NCBI GenBank assembly: GCA_022316685.1
Contig: JAKJHU010000995.1
Span: 1 to 64,000 of the forward strand
Direction of reading: 5' to 3'
Origin: Progne subis subis
Lineage: Eukaryota; Chordata; Aves; Passeriformes; Hirundinidae
DNA: 64,000 nt
Under the pieces are notes generated by a model. The model made no database searches, was not told where the DNA came from, and was given only the letters and a program-made list of their open reading frames with translations. How positions within the stretch are numbered: the first letter of the stretch is position 1; every line of letters starts with the position of its first letter. This document shows positions 22,260-33,240 of the stretch, one piece after another. A program made the position numbers and the translations under genes.

Positions 22260-23290
22260 ACAAGGAGCTGAGCATGGAGACCAGGGAGGACAAATCCCCA
22301 CGGCAGATCCTCGTGGAAGAGGCCGTTTTGAGCGGCTCCACGGGGCAGGAATCCAACGGGGAGGAAAAGTCCTGGCGATCCCTCGTGAGAAGAGACTGCA
22401 AAAGCAGATCACGAGGATCTGAGGAGGAAAGAGCCACCCTGTGCCAGGAAGGCGGCCAGAGATGGAGCCAGAGCTCAGACCTGGTGGTCCATGAGCAGCT
22501 TCATGATGGGGAGAAGCCCCACAAGTGCTTTGGGTGCACGAAGAGCTTCAGGTGGCGGAGCGACCTGCTTCTCCACCAGAGGATTCACACAGACGAACGG
22601 CCCTACGAGTGTGAGGAATGTGGGAAGAGCTTCAGGCACAGCTCCAGCCTGATAGAACACCAGAGGATCCACACAGGGGAGAGGCCCTACGAGTGTGGGG
22701 AATGTGTGAAGAGCTTCAGGAAGAGCTCCAGCCTGATCTCTCACCAGAGGATCCACACTGGGGAACGGCCATACAAATGTGGGGAATGTGGGAAGAGGTT
22801 CAGAGAGAGCTCCAGCCTAACCAAGCACCAGAAGATCCACACTGGGGAACGGCCATACAAGTGTGGGGAATGTGGGAAGTGCTTCAGGCACCGTACCAAC
22901 CTGACCATGCACCAAAGGATCCACACTGGGGAGAGGCCCTACAAGTGTTCTGAGTGTGGGATGGGGTTTCTGACCAGCTCCAAGCTCCTTGAACATCAGC
23001 AGACACACATAGAGGAGAGGCCCTTCCGCTGCCCCGACTGTGGGAAGGGCTTCAAGCTCAACTCCAACCTCATCGACCACAGGCGCATCCACACCGGGGA
23101 GAGGCCCCACGAGTGTGATGTATGTGGGATGAGCTTCATACGGAGCTGGGCCCTGATTCACCACCAGAGGACCCACACTGGGGAGAGGCCTTATGAGTGT
23201 GATAAATGCAGCAAGAGGTTCCGCACGGAGCTCCAATCTCCTCCTGCACCAGCGGATTCACACAGAGGAGAGGCCCTTCCGCTGTCCTGA
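22260..23290 (+). pseudogene. C2H2 zinc-finger terminal exon, copy 4, C-terminally frameshifted
   Basis: The terminal exon of a multi-finger nuclear DNA-binding protein begins [17 protein letters not shown] spacer rich in charged residues and a degenerate finger ([17 protein letters not shown]) precede the array. Eight complete CX2CX12HX3H fingers with TGERP-type linkers follow from HKCFGC to HECDVC. In the ninth finger one extra G (CACGGAGC instead of CACGAGC, about 23,226) shifts the frame, and translation stops at 23,290. Two more good fingers (FRCPDC..., HECPQC...) remain in another frame to 23,435, and this copy lacks the linker deletion found in copies 1-3. Contact residues (-1, 3, 6) differ from the other copies in several fingers, for example RESSSLTK in finger 4. 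A truncated protein is possible; the full family protein is not. Confidence 0.85.
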
Positions 23291-23435
23291 CTGTGGGAAG
23301 GGCTTCACTCAGAACTGCACCCTCGTCAGACACCGGCGCATCCACACTGGGGAGAGGCCCCACGAGTGTCCCCAGTGTGGGAAGAGCTTTTCATGGAGGT
23401 CTCACATGACCCAACACCAACGGAGGCACCAGTAA

Positions 23436-23991
23436 TGGAAGCCCTGCGAGTGCCCCCAGTGCAGGAAGAGCTTTGTGCTCTGCTCCAACTCCATCCCCCA
23501 CTGGAGGTCCCACGTTGGACAGAGCCCCGGTGACCCACATTCCCTGTCATCCATGTCAGGAAGACACCTGGCTTCTTATCCTTTATTTTCGCCTTAATTT
23601 TTTTCTCTTCTACCTCTCTTTGCACTCTAGAAGCCAAGAAGAATTGCTCTGTCACCTCAAAACCACTCCAATCCCACTGAGAACAACTCACATTTAACTG
23701 ACAGGATTCAATCCCACCCCAAATGGCTTGTTCCCACCTCAGAAAAACTCTATCCCATGCCAAATTTACTCGATTCCACATCTTCCACGGTGAGATGGGG
23801 TTGGAAGAAGATTGGGAGATGTGGGATCCAAATTTGGAGCAATGGGATTAGGATTGTATGGGGCTGGATGAGTGGGAGGTATTTGATAGTCAATCAGACA
23901 TTCAGGGTTATTGATTTCTGTCCCATTCCTTTTCAGTCAGTGTCAGTTCTGTTTTCAGAGTGCCACCTTCTCAGCTGATTGTGTTAGGAAA
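23436..23991 (+). other. ZNF 3' region with a decayed extra finger, copy 4
   Basis: After the ancestral stop (TAA at about 23,433) the sequence still reads KPCECPQCRKSFVLCSNSIP HW, a zinc finger that has lost its histidine spacing. The rest is AT-richer 3' UTR-like sequence with no other feature, ending at the LTR. The same block occurs in copies 1, 2 and 3. Confidence 0.6.
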
Positions 23992-24471
23992 ATTAATCCA
24001 CGCACACCAGAGGTTTATGTCCAAAAAGGAGACAGAGGAGTCCTTTTGCTTTATTTGAATAAAGGGAGAGGCCATGGGGCATTTCCCCTGGGGTCTCTCA
24101 GTTTTTCGGAGGACGCAGCCTCCTTTTTTATCCTAATAATTTCCTGTCCGCATTTCCCTCTCTCTTTCCCCATTGGCTGAGGTACTTGAGAGGTACAGAC
24201 TTCCCAAAATGCCTAAGATTCCCCTTTTAATGTATAACCCCCCTAATTTTCAGTTTTTGTAGGATTTATGGGTTTTCCCCATTGTTGCTTTCATCTTTCA
24301 ATATTCAATTTCATTTCCAAACCTATGGTTTGTTTGTAAAGGCAAGTATCTTCTTTTCCATTCATCAATCAGTAGAATCCTTCCCATTGTTTCTCTCATC
24401 TCTCAGCGCTAGTTGGATCTACCAGCAGACCCAGGGCTTGTTTGTAAAGACAAATCTTGTCATTCCTCTCG
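23992..24471 (-). mobile_element. ERV-A 3' LTR
   Basis: The 480-bp LTR starts with CGAGAGG (canonical TG mutated to CG) at 24,471 and ends CTAACA at 23,992. The end nearest the ZNF lacks three bases present in the solo copies. It lies about 560 bp beyond the ZNF stop and carries an AATAAA on the ZNF strand near 24,058 that could terminate ZNF transcripts. Confidence 0.85.
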
Positions 24472-24486
24472 ATCCCTCCTCTTTTA
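24472..24486 (-). other. ERV-A polypurine tract
   Basis: AAAAGAGGAGGGATC on the minus strand directly precedes the 3' LTR. This is the position and composition of the plus-strand primer. Confidence 0.75.
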
Positions 24487-24489
24487 TTT

Positions 24490-25963
24490 TTAATAATTGT
24501 CTTGACAAATTTTAGTTATCATTGACTATTTTTTGTTCTTGGGTCTTTTTTGGTTTTTCAATTATTTGCAGTGACATCCATTTCTGTCCTTTTGTAGCTC
24601 TCTCTGGATCAGTAGGCTTGGCTACTACCTGCATCCCTTTGATCACGTGTTGAATAAATTGTACTAAGCAAGGGATCATGCGTGGTAAAAAGATTAGAGT
24701 TGCTCTAACATATGAGAGGAAAGAAAAACATTTGTTTAACTCATAGTTCACTGGGTAACTATGAAAACATGTCCCATTCTAGCTTTTTTATATTTGGACT
24801 GGCACATGAGCTAACTTGTTTTATTCTTTTTGTTATTTGTTTTACTACTTTTCTATTGTCATCTATTTGCAAACAGCAGTTTGAGTCATTTAATTTGCCA
24901 CACCCTCCTCTTTCTTCTGCTAATAAATAATCTAATACTATCTGATGTTGGAATATTGCATTTCTAAGCTCTCACATCAGGTTTTTACTTGCACTTACAT
25001 CCCAGATCTGTTTTGTTGGAGCTGGACTAGAACCTATTAAAAAAGGGTCCGAGTTCCATTCCGGTGCTGCCACTTCTACTGATAGTCACCAACAACATGT
25101 GTCCTACTTGTGGAATTATCTCGGGGGCAGCTTAAAAATAAAGGGTCAAAAACCCTATCCTTTCCCACTGCTTTACAGCCTTCAAAATTCTTTTGGTGAT
25201 TTTGGAAGGAACACCTTACCCAGCTACCATCAGTGAGCTTAACATGTGTTTGATTCTATCTGCCTTGATATCTGGAACAATCATAAGGAGGGCAGTTGGG
25301 GGTCCAACAATCTCAACTCAAAGATAAAGTCCAGTCGCAGACACTTTTTCCTACATATACGCCTCCTGTTCTATTTAGACAAGAAATGCCTCTTTCAGAG
25401 GAATGAAGCCGCCATGGACTTCCTTCCTCATCGCAAAATCCTGTTCCATTATTGACTTCACTCGGGGTGCTAACCCACCGTTTGGGTTCGACTGGGCTGG
25501 CCACCCATGGCCAGTCGTCAGATCCCCCTGGCCCTCCGCAGACCCAACAATTGCTACGGTTAAAGGGTTTTGCTACTTCTTCTCCTAAGGTTAAAAAATT
25601 ATCTTCCTACTTTTGGCCTTAACTTAACTGACAATATAAAGGTAAGGTTATTAAGAGAAACATTCTAATGGTGTAATCTAATTTTCTAACTTAATTTTCA
25701 CTTTCACGTTGTCTTCTACACCACCCGTGGCGAGCGAAGGCACAGAAACAGCTTAACATAAAGAAACCAATGACAGCGAGGATTGGCCCCCAGCGACTGG
25801 AGAGCTGAGAGGAGGGATGCCCACACAAACTATTCCAGCAGGCAGTCTGTGGGTAGGCACACGAGGCTTCCCCCGATGCCGACGCACTGGCTGCTGCTCC
25901 AGTCCACTCCTGCGGAGTGTCAGTCGTGGCTTCCCGTCCTTCTCTTGCAGCTGAGATGTCCAA
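24490..25963 (-). pseudogene. env: ERV-A env remnants
   Basis: An N-terminal hydrophobic stretch (ILAVIGFFMLSCFCAFA, about 25,780-25,730), overlapping the integrase end in another frame, looks like an Env signal peptide. Most of the surface subunit is missing. Transmembrane-subunit sequence resumes by about 25,100, with the C-X6-CC motif (CGKLNDSNCC at 24,902-24,873) typical of gamma-type Env. A C-terminal piece with a membrane anchor and short tail is at 24,751-24,512. There are multiple stops and a large deletion. Confidence 0.8.
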
Positions 25964-26112
25964 ATCTGCGGGGCCTCAGAGACCTTGACCCGAGTGTGGT
26001 GGGTGCACCCGTGTTCTGCTGTCCTGACGGCTGTTTCTGTGGTCAGCAACACTTGGAAAGGTCCACGCCACTTAGCCACTAGTGGTGCTTCTTTTTATTC
26101 CTTAGCTAGGGC

Positions 26113-27204
26113 TTAATTTCCTGGTGGGATGTGAACAGCAAAGTGCAAAGGCAGGGTCTGTGCCAGCTGAGCTTCCTGTCCAAGAGATTTCAGAAGAGAC
26201 AGTATCCTGGCCACATATTGCTTTAAATATACATCACTTATCTGTACCCCCCCACTAGGCTGGGAACTGTAAGGGTAAGGAATTCTAAACATCAGTTCAA
26301 AGGGAGATAATTGAATATCTCCCCTGGCTCTAGCCCTTATCCTTGCCAAAGCCAGTGGCAAGAGCCGTACCCATGGCATCTTAGTTTCTGTCACTAGCTT
26401 CAAAAGGTGTTTCTTTCTTTCTCCATTCATCCTCTCCACCCTGCCAGAACTCTGGGGATGCCAGGGGCTGTGGAGATTCCATCTTATCCCTAGAGCAGTC
26501 AGAACTCCTTGAAGAATTTTTCCTGTAAAATGAGATCCCCTATCTGAGTCTATTGCTTCTACAATCCCATATCTTGGAATTATTGGTTTTAAAAATACTT
26601 TAATAACTGATCCTGTGGTTGCTGAAATGGCAGGAAATGCTTCTGGCCACCCTGTTAACTGACATACTATTACCAGAAGGTATTTAAACCTTGCCACTCG
26701 TGGCATTTCTGTAAAATCCACCCAGCATCTCTGGAAGGGATGTATAGCCCAAGGCCTCCCTCCCCTGGCAAGTTTCTTTGTAACTCTGTTATTGGTTTTA
26801 GCACAAATCAAACAACCTTCAATAGCTCGCTTTGCCAGGGTAAAAAGACCCCCAGCAGCAGACATTTTGAGGGACGCTTCTACCAGTCCTCGAGAGCCCC
26901 AATGACTCCCTTCGTGGAGTTGTTTTAATAGCTGTAAGGCCTGAGCTTTTGGTATCCACTGTTTACCATCTCTTGTAAACCAATTACCCTGTTTTTCCTC
27001 TGCCCTACTCTTTTTAGTTATCTCAAGTTCTTCTGGTGAAAAAGACAGTTTTTCTGGCAGTGATGCAGTTACTGGGAGCAAGGGGAGGATCTTAGAGATT
27101 TCTGGTGACAATGCAGCTTTTCGAGCTTCTCTATCAGCCAGTTGGGCTCCTATTGCCTGCTCTGAGCACTCTGCCTGGTGTCCCAGAACGTGTATTATTG
27201 CCAC
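26113..27204 (-). CDS. pol: ERV-A integrase, long open core
   Basis: A 363-residue open frame covers the end of RNase H and most of integrase. It has a zinc-binding HHCC region (H...H then CLICAKTN) and a catalytic core with the D,D,E residues visible in WVDFTEMP, AIDSDRGSHFTG and PQSSGRVERMNG. It is the longest uninterrupted retroviral frame in the provirus. The C-terminal GPY/F module (KWRGPFQVLLTTETAV) follows in a different frame at 26,079-25,753, so full-length integrase is frameshifted. It is a fossil fragment rather than a working gene. Confidence 0.85.
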   Translation of the reverse strand: MAIIHVLGHQAECSEQAIGAQLADREARKAALSPEISKILPLLPVTASLPEKLSFSPEELEITKKSRAEEKQGNWFTRDGKQWIPKAQALQLLKQLHEGSHWGSRGLVEASLKMSAAGGLFTLAKRAIEGCLICAKTNNRVTKKLARGGRPWAIHPFQRCWVDFTEMPRVARFKYLLVIVCQLTGWPEAFPAISATTGSVIKVFLKPIIPRYGIVEAIDSDRGSHFTGKILQGVLTALGIRWNLHSPWHPQSSGRVERMNGERKKHLLKLVTETKMPWVRLLPLALARIRARARGDIQLSPFELMFRIPYPYSSQPSGGVQISDVYLKQYVARILSLLKSLGQEAQLAQTLPLHFAVHIPPGN

Positions 27205-27583
27205 CCTCGTTGGTTAAGTTCACTACCTCTAATAGGCCAGAGGTTAAGTTCTCATGAACTAACTTCTTTCCCCTGCAGGTTAATAAACCTCTTTTTTCCC
27301 ATAGTTTCTTAAATGCATGTATCACCCTATGTGCATATTTAGAGTCAGTAAAAACATTCACTGTCTTGTCCCGGTATAATTCACAGGCTCTCACAGGCGC
27401 ACACAGCTCTGCTGTCTGAGCTGACCAGGTGGGCGGTAACCTCCCCCCTTCATTTAACTGCTTTTTATTCACGATAGAGTATCCTGTAAGTCGTTTCCCT
27501 TCTATCACCCTTGAAGACCCATCAATAAACACATTTTTATTCCTTTTGTTCTTACTCAAAGGCAAAATACTGTTTACTCTCAT
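27134..27583 (-). pseudogene. pol: ERV-A RNase H fragment
   Basis: The motifs NVFIDGSS (first catalytic Asp), SAQTAELCA (Glu region) and NVFTDSKYA (third acidic residue) define the retroviral RNase H domain. The C-terminal end is frameshifted relative to integrase (27,204 onward). It lies directly after the RT deletion. Confidence 0.85.
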
Positions 27584-27962
27584 CTGTAATCGGACACCCC
27601 CCAGAAAGCATCCTTTAAGTCCAGTACTGAATAATACTGGTGTGAAGAAGGGATCTGATCCAGGATTGTGTAGGGATCCGGAACTGTGGGATGCCTTGAT
27701 GTGACAATTTCATTGATTATTCTTAAATCCTGCGCCATTCTGTGGGTTCCATCTGGTTTCTTAACTGGCGGGATAGGGGTGTTATAGGGAGACATACACG
27801 GCCCTAAAAAGACCTTCCTTTAGCAGGGACTCAGGGACAGGCTGTAACCCCTTCTTTCCATCCCTTGAAAGAGGGGATTGCTTTTTAGACACTGTTTGTC
27901 CTGGTTGTTTCAAAGTAATTTGGAGAGGCTCTATGTCTAGTTTTCTATATTTTCCTGGGGCT
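27583..27962 (-). pseudogene. pol: ERV-A reverse transcriptase, N-terminal fragment
   Basis: RT sequence reads [19 protein letters not shown], then [12 protein letters not shown], which holds the first catalytic aspartate. It then jumps directly to RNase H sequence at about 27,590. Roughly the palm with YxDD, the thumb and the connection are deleted. No polymerase activity is possible. Confidence 0.85.
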
Positions 27963-27964
27963 GC

Positions 27965-28335
27965 CTACACTTCTGTATTTATTTCAGCATAAGCCTTCTC
28001 CGACATTTTACACAAAGCTATCACAGTGTTGGACTCTGTGTCATTTTTTACAATGCTAATTTGCATTCCCACTTTAGCCATCAAATCCCTTCCCAGTAAA
28101 TTACAATCACAATTAGGAACAAACAGGAATTTGTGTATTTCAAACCTGTCCCCCACATCTATTAATAGCAGTTGAATAAAATACACTCGCTCATCTTTTC
28201 CACTCACTCTTTGAATGACTAATGATCTTTTTGATAATTGCCCCCTCCGCAGGTATAAAATTTAAAGTGGATCGAGAAGCTCCTGTATCTACCAGAAAAC
28301 ACACCTCCTCTCGATCTGGACCCACCTTAAAAGTT
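27965..28335 (-). pseudogene. pol: ERV-A protease, broken
   Basis: The retroviral aspartic protease motif CFLVDTGASRSTL is read at about 28,310-28,265 on the minus strand. A frameshift separates it from the downstream half (28,207-27,965, with FVPNCDCNLLGRDLM, the usual C-terminal LLGRDLL-type motif). It is not intact. Confidence 0.8.
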
Positions 28336-28451
28336 ATCAAGGGCTCCTGAGTGGTGGGTCCTTGTTATAATGGGAGCCCCTGACACCCCTAACAATCCAT
28401 TTCCATTATCCTCTGGATTTCCTCCTCCTGAGGGTCCAGCTGTTTCTGCGG

Positions 28452-30043
28452 ACACTCCCTTTTCCAATGCCCTTCTGCCCGGCAGATAGCACACTGGTTC
28501 CTTCCCAAGCGCTGTTTGGGTCAGCTCTCCCCTGCCGAGGAGGGAATGAATGCCTCTGCCACTTCCCTGTGGCCGACCCTGTCCCCTCTGTCCTGGGGAC
28601 CCCTTGGACCCTGCGGTTTATTCTTCTGTGGCTGCAAAAACTCTGCCATCATCTTTGCCTTAGCCTTTACCTTTTCTTCATCCCTCCTTACATATATCTG
28701 CTGTGTTTTTCTAACTAGTTCCTCTAGAGGCTTGTTCTGCCACTCCTCATCTTTCTGTGCCCCTTTCCGTATGTCAGGCCAGGCCTTTGTAACAAATTGT
28801 ACCTTCAACAGTGTGTCAAAGGCTGGTCCCTCCGGATCCATCCCCCGTGTTTCCACAAGGCCTCTCTAATCCTCTCTAACCAGTGAGAGGGGCTTTCATG
28901 TTTCTCCTGTTCTAAGGACATAGCCTCAGCTATGTTGTTAGTTCTGGGAACTGCTGATTTCATTGCCCTAATTAAATAAGCACGGTAATTGCAGAGGCAA
29001 GCCAAACTGGTCTCCTCCTTTGGGTTCCACTGGGGCTCCACCTGGGGGATGGCATCATCCACTGTAGGTACATTAGGTCCAGTCCCCACTGCTGCTTGTG
29101 GATGTTCATCCTCCCACAGCTGCCGAGCTTTCTGCAAAATCATTCATTTCTCTGATGACCCAAACAAAATCCCCAGGAGAAAATCCCAATCCTTCCATGT
29201 ATAATCCGCGTTTCCTAAATATTCTTCTATCTTTTCCCCCAGCCCTATGGGATCATCCAAATATGGGAGTAATTCTTTTTTCAGCCTCCTTATATCCTGG
29301 GTAGTAAGTGGTACAATTACACACCCAAACCCTCCCCCCTGACCCCCCAAAGGAACTTGGTGGAGTGGCATCTGGCGTACCCCTGTCTCTTGGGTCCAGG
29401 GGGGCTTCTGATGTGCTCAGTTGATTTCCTCTTCAAGTTCTATGTGGTGGTATGATAGGCTGCTCCCTTCCCCCTACACCATTCTTATTCTCAGGTGGGG
29501 CCATAGGAACAACATTCCCCTGATCCCTTTGCTCTGGGAGTTGAGGATACAGGGGACCTGCAGCTGGTCCTGGTTCAGCTGGCAACATTGGAGGACAAGA
29601 CAGGGGAAAGTACTGAAGAACATCCCAATTCTCACCAGTTCCCCTTTCCTCCCTTTCTTCCTCTTCTCCCTTTTTCTTTAACACACAGGTTTCTTTTGTT
29701 GCTTGTTTAAACCATATCAATCCACATTCTCTTTCAATCTATCTTTTCCAATTCTCCTCTAAATACTTCAACAAAATTCTACACAAACAAATTCTGTTTC
29801 ATAAGGTGGCCACATAAGCCCCTTTGGCAACTTATACTCCAGCCACACAAAATAACAATATTTTACCATCATCTCCATAGTTACCTCTGAGTGAATGCAT
29901 AGTCTGTCCCAAGACCTCAGCATTCTCCCCAAGGGACTCTGCAGGGGTATTATGGGATCGTCATCCCTTTTGCCAGGGCCCCTTCCCGGCTTTACCCTAG
30001 CAACCCTCCATGGGTGTTGTGTTTCACCTGTGCTACCCTCCAT
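28452..30043 (-). pseudogene. gag: ERV-A gag, fragmented
   Basis: Pieces are read on the minus strand in different frames. A matrix-like piece (IIPLQSPLGRMLRSWDR, 30,043-29,768) comes first, then an acidic/proline-rich linker piece (29,720-29,433) and capsid pieces (29,371-29,144 with YTWKDWDFLLG; 29,143-28,805; 28,856-28,521). The nucleocapsid has one CCHC knuckle (CAICRAEGHWKREC, 28,493-28,452). Frameshifts and stops separate the pieces. The order matches gammaretroviral MA-p12-CA-NC. Confidence 0.85.
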
Positions 30044-30275
30044 GGGTGCTGTGTTTCACCTGTGCTACCCTCCATGGGTGCTGTGTTTCACCTGTGCTGC
30101 CCTCCATGAGTGCTGTGTTTCACCTGTGCTGCCCTCCATGGGTGCTGTGTTTCACCTGTGCTACCCTCCATGGGTGCTGTGTTTCACCTGTGCTACCCTC
30201 CATGGGTGCTGTGTTTCACCTGTGCTACCCTCCATGGGTGCTGTGTTTCACCTGTGATACCCTCCATGGGCGCCC
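30003..30275 (-). repeat. 32-bp tandem array at the gag start of ERV-A
   Basis: About eight and a half copies of a 32-bp unit (plus strand ACCCTCCATGGGTGCTGTG...) occur, for example at 30,003 and 30,035. On the proviral sense strand every unit contains CCATGGAGG, so the array holds repeated ATGs. As 32 is not a multiple of 3 the array cycles through all three frames. It sits directly before matrix sequence. Confidence 0.9.
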
Positions 30276-30507
30276 TCCCAGGTTTGCTCTCCGAAGATCC
30301 CATTTTACTCACCGGTGAGATTTTCAGTGGTCCTTCCCTGCGGACTCTTCACGGACCCCCCTGGTCCGCCACTCGTCTCTCTCCTGGACACTCTCGGGAA
30401 CCCAATCGATCGCCCGGTGCCGGCCGCCACCAAGGGGAGCTGATCACCGAAACTGGGTGAGGCGCCTTCAGCTCCGCTCGCTGCCCGCCGCCCCGGACGG
30501 TGGAAAT

Positions 30508-30525
30508 ATCCCGGACGGTTCCCAG
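30508..30525 (-). other. ERV-A primer-binding site candidate
   Basis: Downstream of the 5' LTR the sense strand reads ATTC then TGGGAACCGTCCGGGAT. The 3' part (CGTCCGGGAT) matches the tRNA-Pro primer site used by many gammaretroviruses. The 5' part has diverged, so the assignment is tentative. Confidence 0.5.
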
Positions 30526-30528
30526 AAT

Positions 30529-31020
30529 TGTTAGGAAAATTAATCCACGCACACCAGAGGTTTATGTCCAAAAAGGAGACAGAGGAGTCCTTTTACTTTA
30601 TTTGAATAAAGGGAGAGGCCATGGGGCATTTCCACTGCAGTCTCTCAGTTTTTCAGAGGACACAGCCTCCTTTTTTATCCTAATAATTTCCTGTCTGCAT
30701 TTCCCTCTCTCTTTCCCTGTTGGCTGAGGTACTTGAGAGGTACAGACTTCCCAAAATGCCCAAGATTCCTCTTTTAATGTATAACCCCCCACTAATTTTT
30801 AATTTTTATAGGATTTATGGGTTTTCCTCATTGTTGCTTTCATCTTTCAATATTCAATTTCATTTACAAACCTATGGTTTGTTTGTAAAGGCAAGTATCT
30901 TCTTTTCCATTCATCAATCAGTAGAGTCCTTCCCATTGTTTCTCTCATCTCTCAGTGCTAGTTTGATCTACCAGCAGACCCAGGGCTTGTGTGTAAAGAC
31001 AAATCTTGTCATTCCTCTCA
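30529..31020 (-). mobile_element. ERV-A 5' LTR
   Basis: The 492-bp LTR is in sense orientation from TGAGAGGAATG (31,020) to CCTAACA (30,529). Differences from the 3' LTR are dense in places (several changes within 30,630-30,680). An AATAAA is present in both orientations around 30,600. Confidence 0.85.
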
Positions 31021-32700
31021 GTGTTTGTGTTATCCTTTCTCTCGTGCCTCTCTCTGCCTGCTCTGTTTGTCTCTCAGTGTCTCCCTCGACCCAGGGCAGC
31101 TCCCACCAATGACCCTGCCCTGATTTAATTCCCAATGCAGGAGCTACAACAAGCATGGATGAAGTTCTGGAGACTGGCAGTGAAACATCACTGTAGGATC
31201 TTGCCGCACTCTGGTTTTGCCCCCTTATTCAGAGCTTTGCCTTCAAGGGCTGGAACAGCTTTTCCTTGCTGGGAACTGGAATTCCAGAGTCTTGGAGTTT
31301 GTGCCATGCAGGAGCAGACAGACCGGGCTCCCACAGACTGGGATCACATGGACTGGGATCCTACAGACTGGGCCTGCACAGACCGGGACCGAATGGATCA
31401 GGAACATCCAGACTGAGATGATGCAGACTGGGACCTTGTAGACTGGGATTGTACAGGTTGGGCTCACGTGGACTGGGATTGTACAGACTGGGATTGTATG
31501 GGTTGGGATTACATGGACTGGGATTGTACAGACTGGGATTGTATGGGTTGGGATGACATGGACTGGGATTTCACAGACTGGGATTGTACGCACTGGGATC
31601 CCATGGACTGGGATTTCACAGGCTGGGACCATCTGGATCAGAACCCTAGAGAATGGGATCATGCAAACTGGGATCATATGGACCAGGATGGTTGCACTGT
31701 AACGATGTGAACTGAGGCGTTCCTGCCCTGCCCAGGGATCCCTCCCAGCCCCACCCAGGGGCACGGCCAAATGTTCCATTCCACTGCTGTGGAACGAACA
31801 CAGCAGTCCTGCAGCCAATCCTGGAGCAATTCTGGGTCTGATCCTGGTCCCGGTTCTGACCTCGGTGTCAGTCCCGGAGCGCTCCTGGTGCTGATTCCAG
31901 TCCCGGTGCCGAGCTCGATCCCGGAGCGGTTCTGGTCCCAGTCTCAATCTCGGTCCAGACGCGGTGCCAGTCTCGGTGCTGGTGCCGGTTTCAGTCCTGG
32001 GATGCACTGGGAGTGTCTGAGACCATAGGGGTGGTGACTGAGACCAAACTGGGAGAGACTGGCTATGTGCTGGGGGGAACTGGGACCATGCTGGGGACAC
32101 TGGGAGCAAGTGGGAGCGCCTGGGGCCCTGCTGGGAGAGACTGGGATCTCCTGGGAGTGTCTAGGACTATGCTTGGGGCAACTGGGAGAACTGGGAACAC
32201 ACTGGACAAAAGATTGACAAATGGGAGTAACTGGGACTGTATTTGGGGCAAATGGCATCATAATTGGGAATGACTGGGAGTGACTGGGCTCATACTGGGA
32301 GCAACAGGGATCAGGTAGGGAGTGAGGGGAAGTAACTGGTCTCCTGCTGGGAATAACTGGGCTCAAACTAGGAGCAGCCACTTCCAGCACCAAGACCCCC
32401 AAACCCCTTTCCCGGCCATCCCACCCCTCCAGCCCCAGCAGCTCCTGCTGGGGTCCCGGCAATCCCAGGGCTCCTCCTCTCTCGGGTCCCCTCTTTGCAC
32501 TTCTGGGGCTCTCCTTTCTCCAGGGTCCTGCTTAGGGAAGCTGAGGCTTTCCCAGGGCTCCCCAAACCGGTGTCCCCCCGCCTGTCCAAGAGCTCGGAGG
32601 GCCCGGCCCGGGAAGCCCAACCCCCACCGCGGGGGGACCCGCATCCCCCCGGCCCCCACCGGGGCTCTGCTGCCACCGGGACCCCCCAAAAACACATCCT
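31021..32700 (-). repeat. Minisatellite intron, copy 4
   Basis: In order on the plus strand: a 310-bp host block beside the provirus; the 15-bp array (31,330-31,700, GACTGGGATTGTACA); a bridge to 31,830; an ACCGAGACC-type array to 32,000; the decamer ACTGGGAGTG array to 32,370; and a GC-rich segment to 32,700. It parallels 1,360-2,711 in reverse. No gene is seen. Confidence 0.8.
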
Positions 32701-33240
32701 GGGGAGCTCCTGATGTCTCCAACAGGAGAATCTGCTGTTCAGCTTTGGAACCCTGCAAGCTCCAAACATCCCACCCCCAAAAACCCCAAACCCAGGGACC
32801 CCCCGGGATATTTGGGTCCTCGTCCGCAATGGATGGGGGCTGGGTTGTTTCTGTTCCTGCTTCCCTCAGTGTGGGCTGGAGGTGATCTCCACAGAGCGGA
32901 GTTTCTGCTGGGGTCTCCGCAGCGCTCCTTGTTGCTCTTGGCTCGGATCAAGGTTTTCTTTGGTGATAATGGGAGGCAGGTCATGTCCATCCTCCTCCCC
33001 TTTATGGGGGGTGCCCTGATGGTGTCCATCCGTGCTTAGCTGGGTGCTGGGCTGGAGGTGGTCTCTGTGGAGCGGAGTCTGTGCTGGGGTCTCTGCAGCC
33101 CTCGTTGCTGGGCGGAAAGCGCGGAGCGGTGAGGAGAGGGAGAGGGAGAGGGAGAGGGAGAGGGAGAGGGAGAGGGAGAGGGAGAGGGAGAGGGAGAGGG
33201 AGAGGGAGAGGGAGAGGGAGAGGGAGAGGGAGAGGAGCTG
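32701..33240 (-). repeat. Tandem exon-like units and GAGAGG hexamer tract, copy 4
   Basis: Diverged 130-150 bp units (GGATGGGGGCTGGG...CGGAGTTTCTGCTGGGG) lead into a perfect GAGAGG hexamer array at about 33,131-33,236. It is the counterpart of 98-900 in copy 1, but with a hexamer rather than a pentamer and only about 105 bp long. Confidence 0.85.

Larger units (their letters stand above)
23992..31020 (-). mobile_element. ERV-A: complete but decayed gammaretrovirus-like provirus
   Basis: The 7.0-kb provirus is on the minus strand with both LTRs, a primer-binding-site-like sequence, gag, protease, pol and env remnants, and a polypurine tract before the 3' LTR. It occupies the site where copies 1-3 have solo LTRs. 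The 5' side keeps the GTGT (ACAC in sense) duplication at 31,021-31,024; the 3' side has lost about 3 bp of it. The two LTRs differ at many positions, so it is old. RT has a large internal deletion and most of the env surface unit is missing, so it is non-functional. Confidence 0.9.

Noticed and set aside
21992..23435. A KRAB or SCAN domain upstream of the fingers
   Set aside because: The short exon and spacer show charged low-complexity sequence only. No KRAB A-box or SCAN motif is visible within the window.
24490..25963. A co-opted (syncytin-like) env
   Set aside because: Most of the surface subunit is missing and the remaining pieces are in different frames with stops.
30003..30275. 32-bp array as a CRISPR array
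   Set aside because: There are no spacers; it is contiguous tandem repetition inside a provirus.
31243..32109. Long frames across the 15-bp and decamer arrays in all copies (Ile-Pro-Val, Asp-Trp-Asp)
   Set aside because: The repeat unit length is a multiple of 3 or lacks stops. There are no start context, splice sites or conserved termini.
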